A DNA stretch of 56,704 nt from JAKFEW01 sp036675505. Lineage in GTDB: Bacteria > Cyanobacteriota > Sericytochromatia > S15B-MN24 > JAQBPE01. Shown one piece after another: positions 24,401 through 32,199 of this stretch. The stretch covers positions 1 through 56,704 of the forward strand of contig JAKFEW010000082.1 of NCBI GenBank assembly GCA_036675505.1, read 5' to 3'. A program made the position numbers and the translations under genes. The notes below the pieces were generated by a model. That model searched no databases. It was not told where the DNA came from and saw nothing but the letters and a program-made list of their open reading frames with translations. Position 1 is the stretch's first letter; each line of letters begins with the position of its first letter.

Positions 24401-27003
24401 CATGGACCCGGCCGTTGGAGGCCTGCGTCCCCCTCGTCGAGACCGGCCTCGAAGCCGCCGTCCGCACGGGCGACCTGACGCGCGCCTGCTACTGCCACGT
24501 CCAGATCGCGGCGATGCGCTTCGCGGGCGGCGAGCCCCTGGAAGGCCTCGCACGCGAAGTCGCCGAATCGCTGGCCTTCGTGCGCCGGGCGCGCTTCGAG
24601 GCCATGGCGGGCGCCCTCGACGACCTGACGAAGGCCATCGAGCTCCTCCGGCGGGAAGACGCCGCCCCCCGCATCGAGGACGTCGGGCCGCCAACGCCGG
24701 GGCCCACAGCGGCGGAGCTGCCGCCGATCGTGGTCGCCCGCGGCTGGACCCTGCGGCTTCAGCTCCAGGGCTGGTTCGGCACCTTCGAGGCGGCAGAGGC
24801 GACCGCCGCGCTCGTCGCGCCCATGTTGGACGCCTCGTTCGCGCAGATCGACGTCCCCACCTACCACCTCTTCGCGGGGCTCGCCCACGCGGCGCTCGGG
24901 CGGCCCGGCGATCGCGCCGCGCTGGCGCGCTGCCTGCAGGCGCTCGAGCCGCTGGCCGCCGCCAGCCCGGCCAACTTCGGCGCCGCCCGCGCGTTGCTCG
25001 CGGCGGAAAGCCTGCGCCTGGACCAACAGCCGCTCGCCGCCATGCTCGCCTACGACGACGCGATCCGGATCGCGCTCGATGCGGGCCTGCTCCCGATCGC
25101 GGGGCTCGCGCAGGAGCGGGCCGCGGCCTTCTACGCGGCCGAGGGGCTCGCGGCCAATGCGGCGTCATACGCCGCCGCGGCGCACGCGCAGTATGGCCGC
25201 TGGGGCGCCCGGGCCAAGCTGCGGGAGCTCGAGGCCCGGTTCCCGACCCTGCGTGACACGCCGGCCCAGGCAGCCGGCCGGCCCGACCTGGCGGGGGTCG
25301 ACGCGGTGGCGGTGGCCCGGGCCTCGAGCGTGATCGCCCGCGCGATCCGGCAGGACGAGGCGGCGGAAGCGATCCTGCGGGTGATGGTCGAACGCGCCGG
25401 CGCGCGCCGGGGCGCGCTCGTGAGGCAACGAGACGGCGAGCGCCGCGTGGTCGCCCTCGCGACGCTGGAAGGCGAGCGGATCGCCGTCGACCTGGCCCCC
25501 GGCCCCACGGCGGCGCCGCTGCCGTGGACGCTGATCGCGCATGTGGCGCGGACGCACCTGCCAGTCATGCTCGACGACGCGACCCGCGGCGCCTTCGCAG
25601 GCGATCCCTACGTCGTGCGGCTCGGGCCCCGCTCGGTCCTTTGCCTGCCCTTGCTCCGCCAGGCCGGCCCGGCAGGCTACGTCTACCTCGAGAACGACCT
25701 CACGGCGGGGGCGTTCAGCGCCGCGGACCTGGAGGTCTTGCAGCTCCTGGGCGCGCAGGCCGCGATCACGCTCGAGAACGCGGACCTGTACGAAGCGGTC
25801 ATGCAACGCGAGGCGCAGCTGGCGCGGGCCAACGAGGCCCTCGAGGCGCGGATCGCCGAACGGACGATCGACCTCGCGGCCGTGAACGACGCCTTGCGCC
25901 GGCGCGAGGCGATGCTCGCCGAGGCCCAACAGCTCGCCGCCCTGGGCAGCTGGGAGTGGGACGTCGCACGGAACCGCGTGGTCTGGTCCGACGAGCTCTA
26001 CCGGATCTTCGGCGTGGAGCCCGCGGCCTTTTCGAGCACGTACGAGGCGTACCTCGCGCTCGTCCACCCGGACGACCAGGCCCGCGTGCGCGGCGAGATC
26101 GAAGGCGCGCTGCGGGAACTGCGTCCGATGGCGTTCGAGCACCGGATCATCCGGCCGGACGGCGCCATCCGGGACGTCGCGAGCACCGGCAAGGTGCTCA
26201 TGGATCCGGCCGGCCACCCGGCCCGCATGGTCGGCACGGCCCAGGACATCACGGCGCGCAAGGCGCTGGAGGCCCAGCTGGTGGCGCAGAACGCGCGGCT
26301 GCGGGAGCTCGACCAGCTCAAGACGAACTTCGTGAATTCGGTCTCGCATGAGCTGCGCACCCCGCTGACCACCATCCGGGGCTACGCGGAGTTCCTGGAA
26401 GACCAGATCGGCGGGCCGCTCGAGCCGGCGCAACAGGCGTTCGTGGCCCACATCCAGGCCGCGGCGCAGCGCCTCGAGCGCCTGGTCGACGATTTGCTCG
26501 ACTACGCGCGCATCGAGGCCGGCACGTTCACGCTTCAAATCGCGGAAGGCGACCTGGCGGCGCGGGTGCGGGAAATCGCGGAAAGCTTCCGGCCGCAAGC
26601 CGCCGACGCGCATGTCACGCTCGTGACGGACCTGCCCGCCGAGCCGGTGCCCGTGCAGCTGGATCTCCCGCGCATCGGGCAGGTGATCACCAACCTGATC
26701 AGCAACGCCATCAAGTTCTCGCCGCCCGATCGCACGGTCCGCGTGACGCTCCGGCCAGACCCGACCGAGCTGCTGGTCGAGGTTGCCGACGAAGGCTCGG
26801 GCATCGCGCCCGAGGAAATGTCACGGTTGTTCCAGCGGTTCTCGCAGCTCGAGGCCGGGCGGCGGAAGCAAAGGGGCACCGGGCTCGGCCTCTCGATCAG
26901 CAAGGCGCTGGTGGAGGCCCACGGCGGGCGGATCGGCGTCCACAGCGAACCCGGCGCGGGCACGACATTCTGGTTCCGCGTGCCGCGGGTCGCACAGCCG
27001 TAG
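21478..27003 (+). CDS. Pseudokinase/ATPase/GAF/PAS/histidine-kinase multidomain regulator
   Basis: This 1841-aa cytoplasmic protein has the architecture of trifunctional Ser/Thr-kinase, ATP-binding and histidine-kinase proteins. The kinase-like part (about 1-270) keeps MAPEQTGRLNRSVDQRADLYALG but has lost catalytic residues: VAIK Lys is Arg (CLVRIL), HRD is HGD, the following Asn is His, and DFG is GFG. The ATPase has Walker A (SGGAGTGKTSL) and Walker B (VIFLDDLQWAD). A helical TPR-like region follows, then GAF (about 1285-1430), a coiled coil, PAS (LGSWEWDVARNRVVWSDELYRI), HisKA (SHELRTPLTTI) and HATPase_c (LISNAIKFSP, GTGLGLSISK). GTG 21478 has GAGGA at good spacing; an ATG pair at 21418 has none. 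Confidence 0.92.
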   Translation: MEDEQPFTSASTVYEAGGERLARARDSAGKPCLVRILGNGAATLREELRLAPQLSPAWAVVPRHIVHVGGVPHLVLDDAAGVPLASLLGEPFAPERLLRIAVSAAGALASFHATGLVHGDLTPAHMLCEPETAVVRLMGFGGAYRPTEDARAEPSAVPFTGAFTHMAPEQTGRLNRSVDQRADLYALGVTLFQMATGVLPCTGKDPMSWIHCHVAVQPLAPTALAPGLPEPVGAIILKLLAKMPEERYRTAAGVQADLARCLLELQREGRVAPFAVGSQDVSATFRLPAKLYGRDGHRLALIAQYERVRTENHAGLVLVSGGAGTGKTSLVRELLAPVVRDRGLFAEGKFEAVAKRRPFSPIASIVEALIRQVLALDERRQSEIRRRAAEAVGDLGGLLVERFPAVEHMLGRQRPAPPLPPPEARSLFLDVLQRFLTAFAEPAHPAVIFLDDLQWADADEIALLTMVNRQAGPTGVLWVGGYRDAELGPDHPLRAALPDGAAWTLALADLAEPDIAALVADALSVSAAQAAPLAQALYGRSGGNPLAARQLLTSLVDDGLIAFDLATRRWSWGAEALTTLETAGGFEALIAGKVARLAPASRRVAELAAVVGSAGDTVALSAMAGRSPDVVAGALQAAAALGLLSRQGDGYRFVHDRVRQAIYAPIPQAERATFHRAMAHHALRNAPLEAAADDLVFDSATHLNLADAGSDAAAVGDVTAERRLAADLNAEAGRRAIGAGAFQAAWRYFEAGLAALPQTAWESDHATAFGLHLGGARAAWLTGRLERAQALLASVAGHALALTERLAVETLRVQVSTIRGDMVGAVDAGLAGLVAAGIHLSPHPDDETVAAAVACVWQHLGDRPIEALLALPPLEDPLELGILELMAAMSAPVLFVDRNLYTVLHAEMTCRTIEKGLCGPTALAFVVFGMIIGSALGRFAEGERFGAVALAIAGQEAHLASRAVVFMTYGSMVGPWTRPLEACVPLVETGLEAAVRTGDLTRACYCHVQIAAMRFAGGEPLEGLAREVAESLAFVRRARFEAMAGALDDLTKAIELLRREDAAPRIEDVGPPTPGPTAAELPPIVVARGWTLRLQLQGWFGTFEAAEATAALVAPMLDASFAQIDVPTYHLFAGLAHAALGRPGDRAALARCLQALEPLAAASPANFGAARALLAAESLRLDQQPLAAMLAYDDAIRIALDAGLLPIAGLAQERAAAFYAAEGLAANAASYAAAAHAQYGRWGARAKLRELEARFPTLRDTPAQAAGRPDLAGVDAVAVARASSVIARAIRQDEAAEAILRVMVERAGARRGALVRQRDGERRVVALATLEGERIAVDLAPGPTAAPLPWTLIAHVARTHLPVMLDDATRGAFAGDPYVVRLGPRSVLCLPLLRQAGPAGYVYLENDLTAGAFSAADLEVLQLLGAQAAITLENADLYEAVMQREAQLARANEALEARIAERTIDLAAVNDALRRREAMLAEAQQLAALGSWEWDVARNRVVWSDELYRIFGVEPAAFSSTYEAYLALVHPDDQARVRGEIEGALRELRPMAFEHRIIRPDGAIRDVASTGKVLMDPAGHPARMVGTAQDITARKALEAQLVAQNARLRELDQLKTNFVNSVSHELRTPLTTIRGYAEFLEDQIGGPLEPAQQAFVAHIQAAAQRLERLVDDLLDYARIEAGTFTLQIAEGDLAARVREIAESFRPQAADAHVTLVTDLPAEPVPVQLDLPRIGQVITNLISNAIKFSPPDRTVRVTLRPDPTELLVEVADEGSGIAPEEMSRLFQRFSQLEAGRRKQRGTGLGLSISKALVEAHGGRIGVHSEPGAGTTFWFRVPRVAQP

Positions 27004-27098
27004 CGGAGGCCGATCCAGCCGGTTCGAATCAGCCGGGCGAGGGTAGAGTGAGAGAGCTCCACCATGGATGGCCCGTCGCGCGACGGGGAGGAGGCCCG

Positions 27099-27269
27099 AT
27101 GAGCTTGGATGCCCTGGGAACCGCCGCCAGCAGCGGCGCCGTGATTCCGATGTCGTTGCTGAAAAAAGGCATCGACCAGGAGAAATCGCAGGTCGCGACG
27201 CTGCTGCAGGCCCTGCCGCCCGCGCCGCAGCCGGCGCACCTGGGTGGTAGCGTCGACCGTTACGCCTGA
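27099..27269 (+). CDS. YjfB-like putative motility peptide, 56 aa
   Basis: The product MSLDALGTAASSGAVIPMSLLKKGIDQEKSQVATLLQAL... matches the short YjfB family (PF14070) in its pattern of a helical start, then SVLKKAMD-like (here SLLKKGID), a helix ending LLQ, and a HLGxxVD-type end (HLGGSVDRYA). Family members are often in motility regulons, but their function is unproven. GGGGAGGAGG precedes the ATG at 27099. The last 10 nt overlap the convergent epsilon-like gene. Confidence 0.72.
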   Translation: MSLDALGTAASSGAVIPMSLLKKGIDQEKSQVATLLQALPPAPQPAHLGGSVDRYA

Positions 27270-27511
27270 GTGCGCTCCGGGCGCGTGAGGCGCTCGCGGG
27301 TCGGCGCGCTCATGTAGCGCAGGTCGAGCTGGCCCGGGATGCGGCGCACGATGCCGAGCGACTCGACCCGCGCCGCGGCCGCCCACCCGTCGACGGTGGG
27401 CTCGCCGGGCACGCCCGTGGCCGCCTCGGCCTCGAGCACCTGGGCGATCACGGCGGCGATCGCCGCCGCCTCCTCGGCCGTGGCGGCCGGCCGGATCTCG
27501 AGCCCGCTCAA
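27260..27511 (-). CDS. Acyl-CoA carboxylase epsilon-like small subunit, 83 aa
   Basis: The product MSGLEIRPAATAEEAAAIAAVIAQVLE... VDGWAAAARVES has the pattern of actinobacterial carboxylase epsilon subunits (an IRV-like strand, then PxxEELAAL-helix, then a tryptophan segment near the C-terminus). It starts at a TTG that overlaps the stop of the beta-subunit gene (TTGA), so the two are translationally coupled, which supports a subunit role. Similarity is weak; an unrelated coupled peptide remains possible. Confidence 0.6.
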   Translation of the reverse strand: MSGLEIRPAATAEEAAAIAAVIAQVLEAEAATGVPGEPTVDGWAAAARVESLGIVRRIPGQLDLRYMSAPTRERLTRPERTQA

Positions 27512-29082
27512 AGCGGGATGTTCCCGTGCTTGCGCGCCGGCCGCTCCACCCGCTTGCCGCGCAGGTTGCGCAGCGCGCGGATCAGGTAGGGACGCGTGTC
27601 GCGCGGGTCGATCACGTCGTCGATGAAGCCGCGCTCGGCCGCCACGAACGGGTTCGCGAAGCGCTCGCGATACTCCGCGATCAACGCGTCGCGGCGGCCC
27701 GGGTCCTGGGCCAGCTCCTTGCGGTAGAGGATGTTGACCGCGCCCTCGGCGCCCATGACGGCGATTTCGGCGGTGGGCCAGGCCAGGTTCACGTCCGCCC
27801 GGACGTGTTTGCTGCCCAGCACGTCGTACGCGCCGCCGTAGGCCTTGCGCACGATCACCGTCAGCTTCGGCACGGTGGCCTCGCAGTAGGCGTAGAGCAG
27901 CTTCGCGCCGTGGCGGATGATCCCGCCGTGCTCCTGGGTCTTGCCCGGCAGGTAGCCCGGCACGTCTTCGAAGGTCACGATCGGGATGTTGAAGGCGTCG
28001 CAGAAGCGCACGAAGCGCGCGCCTTTGACCGAGGCGTTGATGTCCATCGTGCCCGCGAGCATCTTCGGCTGGTTCGCCACGATGCCCACCGTGCGGCCGT
28101 CGAGGCGCGCGAAGGTCGTGATGATGTTCTGCGCGTAGAGCGGCATCACCTCGCACATCTCGCCGTCGTCGACGATCATGGCGATCAGGTCGTGCATGTC
28201 GTAGGGCTTGGTCGGCACGTCCGGGATGACCGTGAGCAGGCCTTCCTCGCGCCGGTCCTCGGGATCGGTGCAGGGGTAGGCCGGCGGGTCTTCCAGGTTG
28301 TTGGCCGGCAGGAAGGAGATGAGGTAGCGCAGCTGGGCGATCGCCTCCTCCTCGTCTTCCGCGAGGAAGTGCGCGACGCCGCTGATCGTGTTGTGGGTGC
28401 TCGCCCCGCCCAGCTCCTCGAAGGTGACTTCCTCGCCGAGCACGGTCTTCACGACTTCCGGGCCGGTGATGAACATGAAGCTCGTGTCCTTCACCATGAT
28501 GGTGAAGTCGGTCATGACGGGGGAGTATACGGCGCCGCCGGCGCAGGGGCCCATGATCACGGACAGCTGCGGGATCACGCCGGAGCTCTGGACGTTGCGC
28601 CAGAAGATTTCCGCGTAGCCGCCCAGGCTCTCGACGCCCTCCTGGATGCGCGCGCCGCCCGAGTCGTTCAGGCCGATGCAGGGCGCGCCGTTGCGCAGCG
28701 CGAGGTCCATCACCTTGCAGATCTTCTCGGCGAACACCTCGCCGAGGCTGCCGCCGAAGACCGTGAAGTCCTGGGCGAACAGGTAGACCGTGCGGCCGTC
28801 GATCGTGCCGTGGCCGGTGATCACGCCGTCGCCTGGCACGCGTTTGTGCTCCATGCCGAAGTTGTAGCAGCGGTGCACGCGGTAACGATCGAGCTCGACG
28901 AAGCTGCCCGGATCGACGAGCTTCTCGACGCGCTCGCGCGCGGTCAGCTTGCCGCGCTCGTGCTGCTTCGCGACGGCGGCGGGACCCATGCCCGCGATCG
29001 CCTCGGCCTGGCGCCGCGCGAGCTCCTCCATGCGCGCCGCCATGCTGGTGGTGGCCTGCGCCAGATCCTTCGAAACGGTCAT
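27508..29082 (-). CDS. pccB: Acyl-CoA carboxylase beta subunit (propionyl-CoA carboxylase type)
   Basis: This 524-aa carboxyltransferase moves CO2 from carboxybiotin to acetyl- or propionyl-CoA. It shows both crotonase-like halves: GGSLGEVFAEKICKVMDLAL, NDSGGARIQEGVESLGGYAEIF and GPCAGGAVYSPVMTDF in the first, and FEDVPGYLPGKTQEHGGIIRHGAKLLYAY, VRKAYGGAYDVLGSK and PTAEIAVMGAEGAVNIL in the second. The length matches PccB/AccD5. Substrate preference cannot be set from sequence by eye. It lies between a GNAT gene (ATGA overlap, GAGGTGAT ribosome site) and the epsilon-like gene. No biotin-carboxylase subunit is in the window. Confidence 0.95.
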   Translation of the reverse strand: MTVSKDLAQATTSMAARMEELARRQAEAIAGMGPAAVAKQHERGKLTARERVEKLVDPGSFVELDRYRVHRCYNFGMEHKRVPGDGVITGHGTIDGRTVYLFAQDFTVFGGSLGEVFAEKICKVMDLALRNGAPCIGLNDSGGARIQEGVESLGGYAEIFWRNVQSSGVIPQLSVIMGPCAGGAVYSPVMTDFTIMVKDTSFMFITGPEVVKTVLGEEVTFEELGGASTHNTISGVAHFLAEDEEEAIAQLRYLISFLPANNLEDPPAYPCTDPEDRREEGLLTVIPDVPTKPYDMHDLIAMIVDDGEMCEVMPLYAQNIITTFARLDGRTVGIVANQPKMLAGTMDINASVKGARFVRFCDAFNIPIVTFEDVPGYLPGKTQEHGGIIRHGAKLLYAYCEATVPKLTVIVRKAYGGAYDVLGSKHVRADVNLAWPTAEIAVMGAEGAVNILYRKELAQDPGRRDALIAEYRERFANPFVAAERGFIDDVIDPRDTRPYLIRALRNLRGKRVERPARKHGNIPL

Positions 29083-29678
29083 TTCATCACCTCAGAAGCC
29101 GACCCGATCGCCCGCGGCGGGGTCCACTCGGGCCGCAGGACGCTCATGACGTGCTCGTCCCAGTAACGTCCTTCGCGCCAAATGGCGTCGCGCCGGGCGC
29201 CTTCATGCTTGAAGCCCTTGCGCTCGTAAAGCCGGATGGCGCGCTCGTTGAAGGCCACCACGGTGAGCTGGATGCGGTGCAAGTTCAGCTCGAGGAAGCC
29301 CCACTCCAGCATCAGGTCGATGACCTCGTCGCCGTAGCCCTTGCCCTGCATCGTGGGGTCGGCGATCGCGATGCCGAAGGTCGCCTCGCGGTTCTTGCCG
29401 TCGACGCGAAAGATGCTGGTCGAGCCGATCAGCCGTCCACCCGGCGCCTGCGGATCGTCGAGCGCGTCGATGGCGTAAAGCCAGGTGTCCTTGCTGTCGA
29501 GAATGGAACGGAACCAGGCCTCTTCGGCGTCCGTATTCACGAGGCGGATCGCGCCGGGCGTCAGCGTGCGGTGGAGCTCGTAGCGCGAGAACCACTTGGT
29601 GAAGTCCGGCAGGTCGCTCTTCTCGACGGGACGCAGCGCGACGCGGGTCCCCCGCAGCAAGGTCGTCATACCGCGCAT
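29079..29678 (-). CDS. GNAT N-acetyltransferase, RimJ/RimL-like
   Basis: This 199-aa acetyltransferase has the RimL-like pattern: TLLRGTRVALRPVEKSDLPDFTKWF, LIGSTSIFRVDGKNREATFGIAI, the acetyl-CoA loop MQGKGYGDEVIDLMLEWGF and LHRIQLTVVAFNERAIRLYERKGFKHEG. Substrates in this group include ribosomal protein N-termini and small amines. Its stop overlaps the start of the carboxylase beta gene (ATGA). Two candidate ATGs, 29678 (AAGG upstream) and 29669, are close. Confidence 0.9.
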   Translation of the reverse strand: MRGMTTLLRGTRVALRPVEKSDLPDFTKWFSRYELHRTLTPGAIRLVNTDAEEAWFRSILDSKDTWLYAIDALDDPQAPGGRLIGSTSIFRVDGKNREATFGIAIADPTMQGKGYGDEVIDLMLEWGFLELNLHRIQLTVVAFNERAIRLYERKGFKHEGARRDAIWREGRYWDEHVMSVLRPEWTPPRAIGSASEVMK

Positions 29679-29761
29679 GATACCTTGAAGGCCGCGCGTC
29701 GGCCAGCTTCGCCCCGCTTTCCGGGTACATGACACCCGAGCCCCCCGCAAGGAGCCTGACC

Positions 29762-32167
29762 ATGTTCCCCCTTCGCCGCCTCACAGCCTGCTTGATCCTG
29801 GTGCTCGCCTGCGCCGGCTGCCCATCGCCGGCCACCACGCCGGCGCCCACCGCCAGCACGGCGGCCCCGGCGACGGTGGCGACCCCGCGGCCGGTGCCCA
29901 GCGCGTCTTTCGGCGCGCCGGTCTTCCCGGTGCCCAAGCCCGTCGGCACGCGGCCGCCCGACCCGGTGTCGCCGCCACCGGTCGGTGCCACGCCGGTGCC
30001 GCCGATCCCCACGACGGGCGGCCAGGTCATCGAGTCGGCGCTCCCGAGCGTCGAGCCCACGCTGCCGCCGCCGCCCGGCATCGAGACCTTCGACCTGCCC
30101 CAGCTCGGCGTGAACGTGAACCTCTTTCACGGCGGCAAGGGCGAAGGCAACGCCACCGGCTACCTGACGCAGATGCTGTTCCGCTCGCCCGTGGGCGTGG
30201 CGCTCGGCGTCGAAAGCGATATCTACATCGCCGACACCGGCAACAACCTGATCCGCATCAGCCAGATCGAGGTGTTGCCGAGCGGCGGCACCACGCGTGC
30301 CGGCTCGACCTACGCCGGCGACGGCACGGCGGGCCACGCGGACGGCTTCGACGTCCGCGCGAAGTTCAATTCGCCGCGCGGCGTGGCGTTCCACGGGGCG
30401 GACCTTTCCGTGTGGGTCACCGACTCGCTCAACCACTGCATCCGCCGCATCCGGATCGAGCCGGCGCCTGCGGAGCAGACGCCCCAGGTCAAGACCGTCG
30501 CGGGCTCGCCCGGCAAGGCCGGCCACAAGGACGCCGTCGAGCAGGACGCGTTGTTCAACGAGCCGTGGGGCATCGCGGTGGACAAGGACGGCAACGCCTA
30601 CGTGACCGACACCAAGAACCACTGCATCCGCAAGATCACCCCGGCCTTCGTGGTGACGACGCTCGCCGGCACCCCCGGCGCCTCCGGCCACAAGGACGGC
30701 GCCGGCAAGACGGCGCAGTTCTCCGAGCCCAAGGGCATCGCCATCGATCCCTCCGGCGAGATCTACGTCTGCGACACCGGCAACCACTGCGTCCGCAAGG
30801 TCTCGGCAGCCGGCGTGGTCTCGACCCTCGCCGGGGTGCCGGCCTCGCCCGGCTTCAAGAACGGCCCTGGCGAGGTCGCGCAATTCGACACGCCGATCGG
30901 CATCGCCTACAACCCCGACGGCGCGCTCTACGTCTCGGATTTCGGCAACGATCGGATCCGCCTCGTTTCGAAGAAGGGCGTGGTCTCGAACTTCGCCGGG
31001 GCCGTGCCGCCCGCTCCGCCGCCGACGCCCCAGCTGCTCGACGGCCCGGGGGCGTTCGCGCTGTTCGACGGGCCGCAGGGCATCCTCGTCGACGACGCCA
31101 AGGACCTGTTCGTCGCCGAGGAAGGCAACCACTCCCTGCGCAAGATCCTGCTCGAGAACGTCGTGACCACGGAATGGGGCAGCACGGTGCCCGGCGACGA
31201 CGACGACGCCTTCAGCCTCGCGGGCTTCAAGCTGCCGACCGGCATCGTCTACGACGGCAAGTCGCTCTTCTACATCGCCGACGCGGGCAACCACACGATC
31301 CGCACGATCAACAAGAATGGTGCCGTGACGACGCTCGCGGGCAAGGCCGGCGACCCGGGCAACGCCGACGGCCTGGGCACGGCGGCGCAGTTCGACACCC
31401 CGCGCGCCGTGGCGCTCGACGCGGACGGCAACGTCTACGTGGCCGATGAAGGCAACCACCTGATCCGCAAGATCGCGCCGGACGGCACGGTCACCACCAT
31501 CGCCGGCAGCGGCACGGTGGGCTTCGCCGACGCCAAGGGCACGGCGGCGGCGTTCCATACGCCGCGCGGCATCGCGGTGGGCCCCGACGGCAACGTCTTC
31601 GTCGCCGATTTCGGCAACCACCGCATCCGGATGATCACGCCGGACGGCACCGTGACGACCCACGCCGGCGACGGCAAGGCGGGCTTCAGCGATGGCCAGC
31701 TGGACAAGGCGCGCTTCGCGAAGCCGTCCGGCATCTCGATCGACGCGAGCGGCCGCCTCTACATCGCGGACTTCGGCAACAACGCGATCCGCGTGATTCA
31801 GAAGGACAGCACGACGCTCAGGTTCGTGGTGGGCACGCTGGCCGGGGCCACCGCCGCGCCCGGCTTCGTCAACGGGAGCGGCGGCACCGCCCAGTTCAAC
31901 GACCCCTGGGGCCTGGTGGTCGATGCGGTCGGCCGCGTGTTCGTGGCGGACTCCGGCAACAGCTTGATCCGCAAGATCACCCCGGACGGCACGGTCTCGA
32001 CCTACGCGGGCCGGGTGGACCCGAACTTCGGCAGGCCGATTTCGGGCCACCTCGACGGCGCGGGCACGGACGCCAAGTTCGCGGCACCGTCGGGCCTGGC
32101 GATCGATGAGCTGGGCTACGTGTTCGTGGTGGACACGCAAAACAACTGCATCAGGAAGATTCACTGA
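29762..32167 (+). CDS. NHL-repeat lipoprotein with two predicted propellers
   Basis: The 801-aa protein begins with signal LTACLILVLACAGC (lipobox LACAGC) and a Pro/Thr-rich linker of about 80 residues. The rest is twelve NHL units of about 57 residues (for example FNEPWGIAVDKDGNAYVTDTKNHCIRKI), alternating with VTTLAGTPG-type strands, enough for two six-bladed beta propellers. There is no octapeptide module, unlike the two other NHL lipoproteins here. AAGGAG precedes the ATG at 29762. Surface exposure and ligand binding are likely; the ligand is unknown. Confidence 0.87.
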   Translation: MFPLRRLTACLILVLACAGCPSPATTPAPTASTAAPATVATPRPVPSASFGAPVFPVPKPVGTRPPDPVSPPPVGATPVPPIPTTGGQVIESALPSVEPTLPPPPGIETFDLPQLGVNVNLFHGGKGEGNATGYLTQMLFRSPVGVALGVESDIYIADTGNNLIRISQIEVLPSGGTTRAGSTYAGDGTAGHADGFDVRAKFNSPRGVAFHGADLSVWVTDSLNHCIRRIRIEPAPAEQTPQVKTVAGSPGKAGHKDAVEQDALFNEPWGIAVDKDGNAYVTDTKNHCIRKITPAFVVTTLAGTPGASGHKDGAGKTAQFSEPKGIAIDPSGEIYVCDTGNHCVRKVSAAGVVSTLAGVPASPGFKNGPGEVAQFDTPIGIAYNPDGALYVSDFGNDRIRLVSKKGVVSNFAGAVPPAPPPTPQLLDGPGAFALFDGPQGILVDDAKDLFVAEEGNHSLRKILLENVVTTEWGSTVPGDDDDAFSLAGFKLPTGIVYDGKSLFYIADAGNHTIRTINKNGAVTTLAGKAGDPGNADGLGTAAQFDTPRAVALDADGNVYVADEGNHLIRKIAPDGTVTTIAGSGTVGFADAKGTAAAFHTPRGIAVGPDGNVFVADFGNHRIRMITPDGTVTTHAGDGKAGFSDGQLDKARFAKPSGISIDASGRLYIADFGNNAIRVIQKDSTTLRFVVGTLAGATAAPGFVNGSGGTAQFNDPWGLVVDAVGRVFVADSGNSLIRKITPDGTVSTYAGRVDPNFGRPISGHLDGAGTDAKFAAPSGLAIDELGYVFVVDTQNNCIRKIH

Positions 32168-32199
32168 CCCATAGAACCCACCCGGAGAGGGAAAGGGTG

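Noticed and set aside
21238..25026. Long open frame of over 1200 codons antisense to the giant kinase
   Set aside because: It is a GC-driven shadow: composition is Arg/Gly/His-rich without domains, and the sense frame has full domain motifs.
27010..27045. GGTTCGAATC resembling a tRNA T-loop
   Set aside because: No matching T-stem, acceptor stem or anticodon arm can be built around it.
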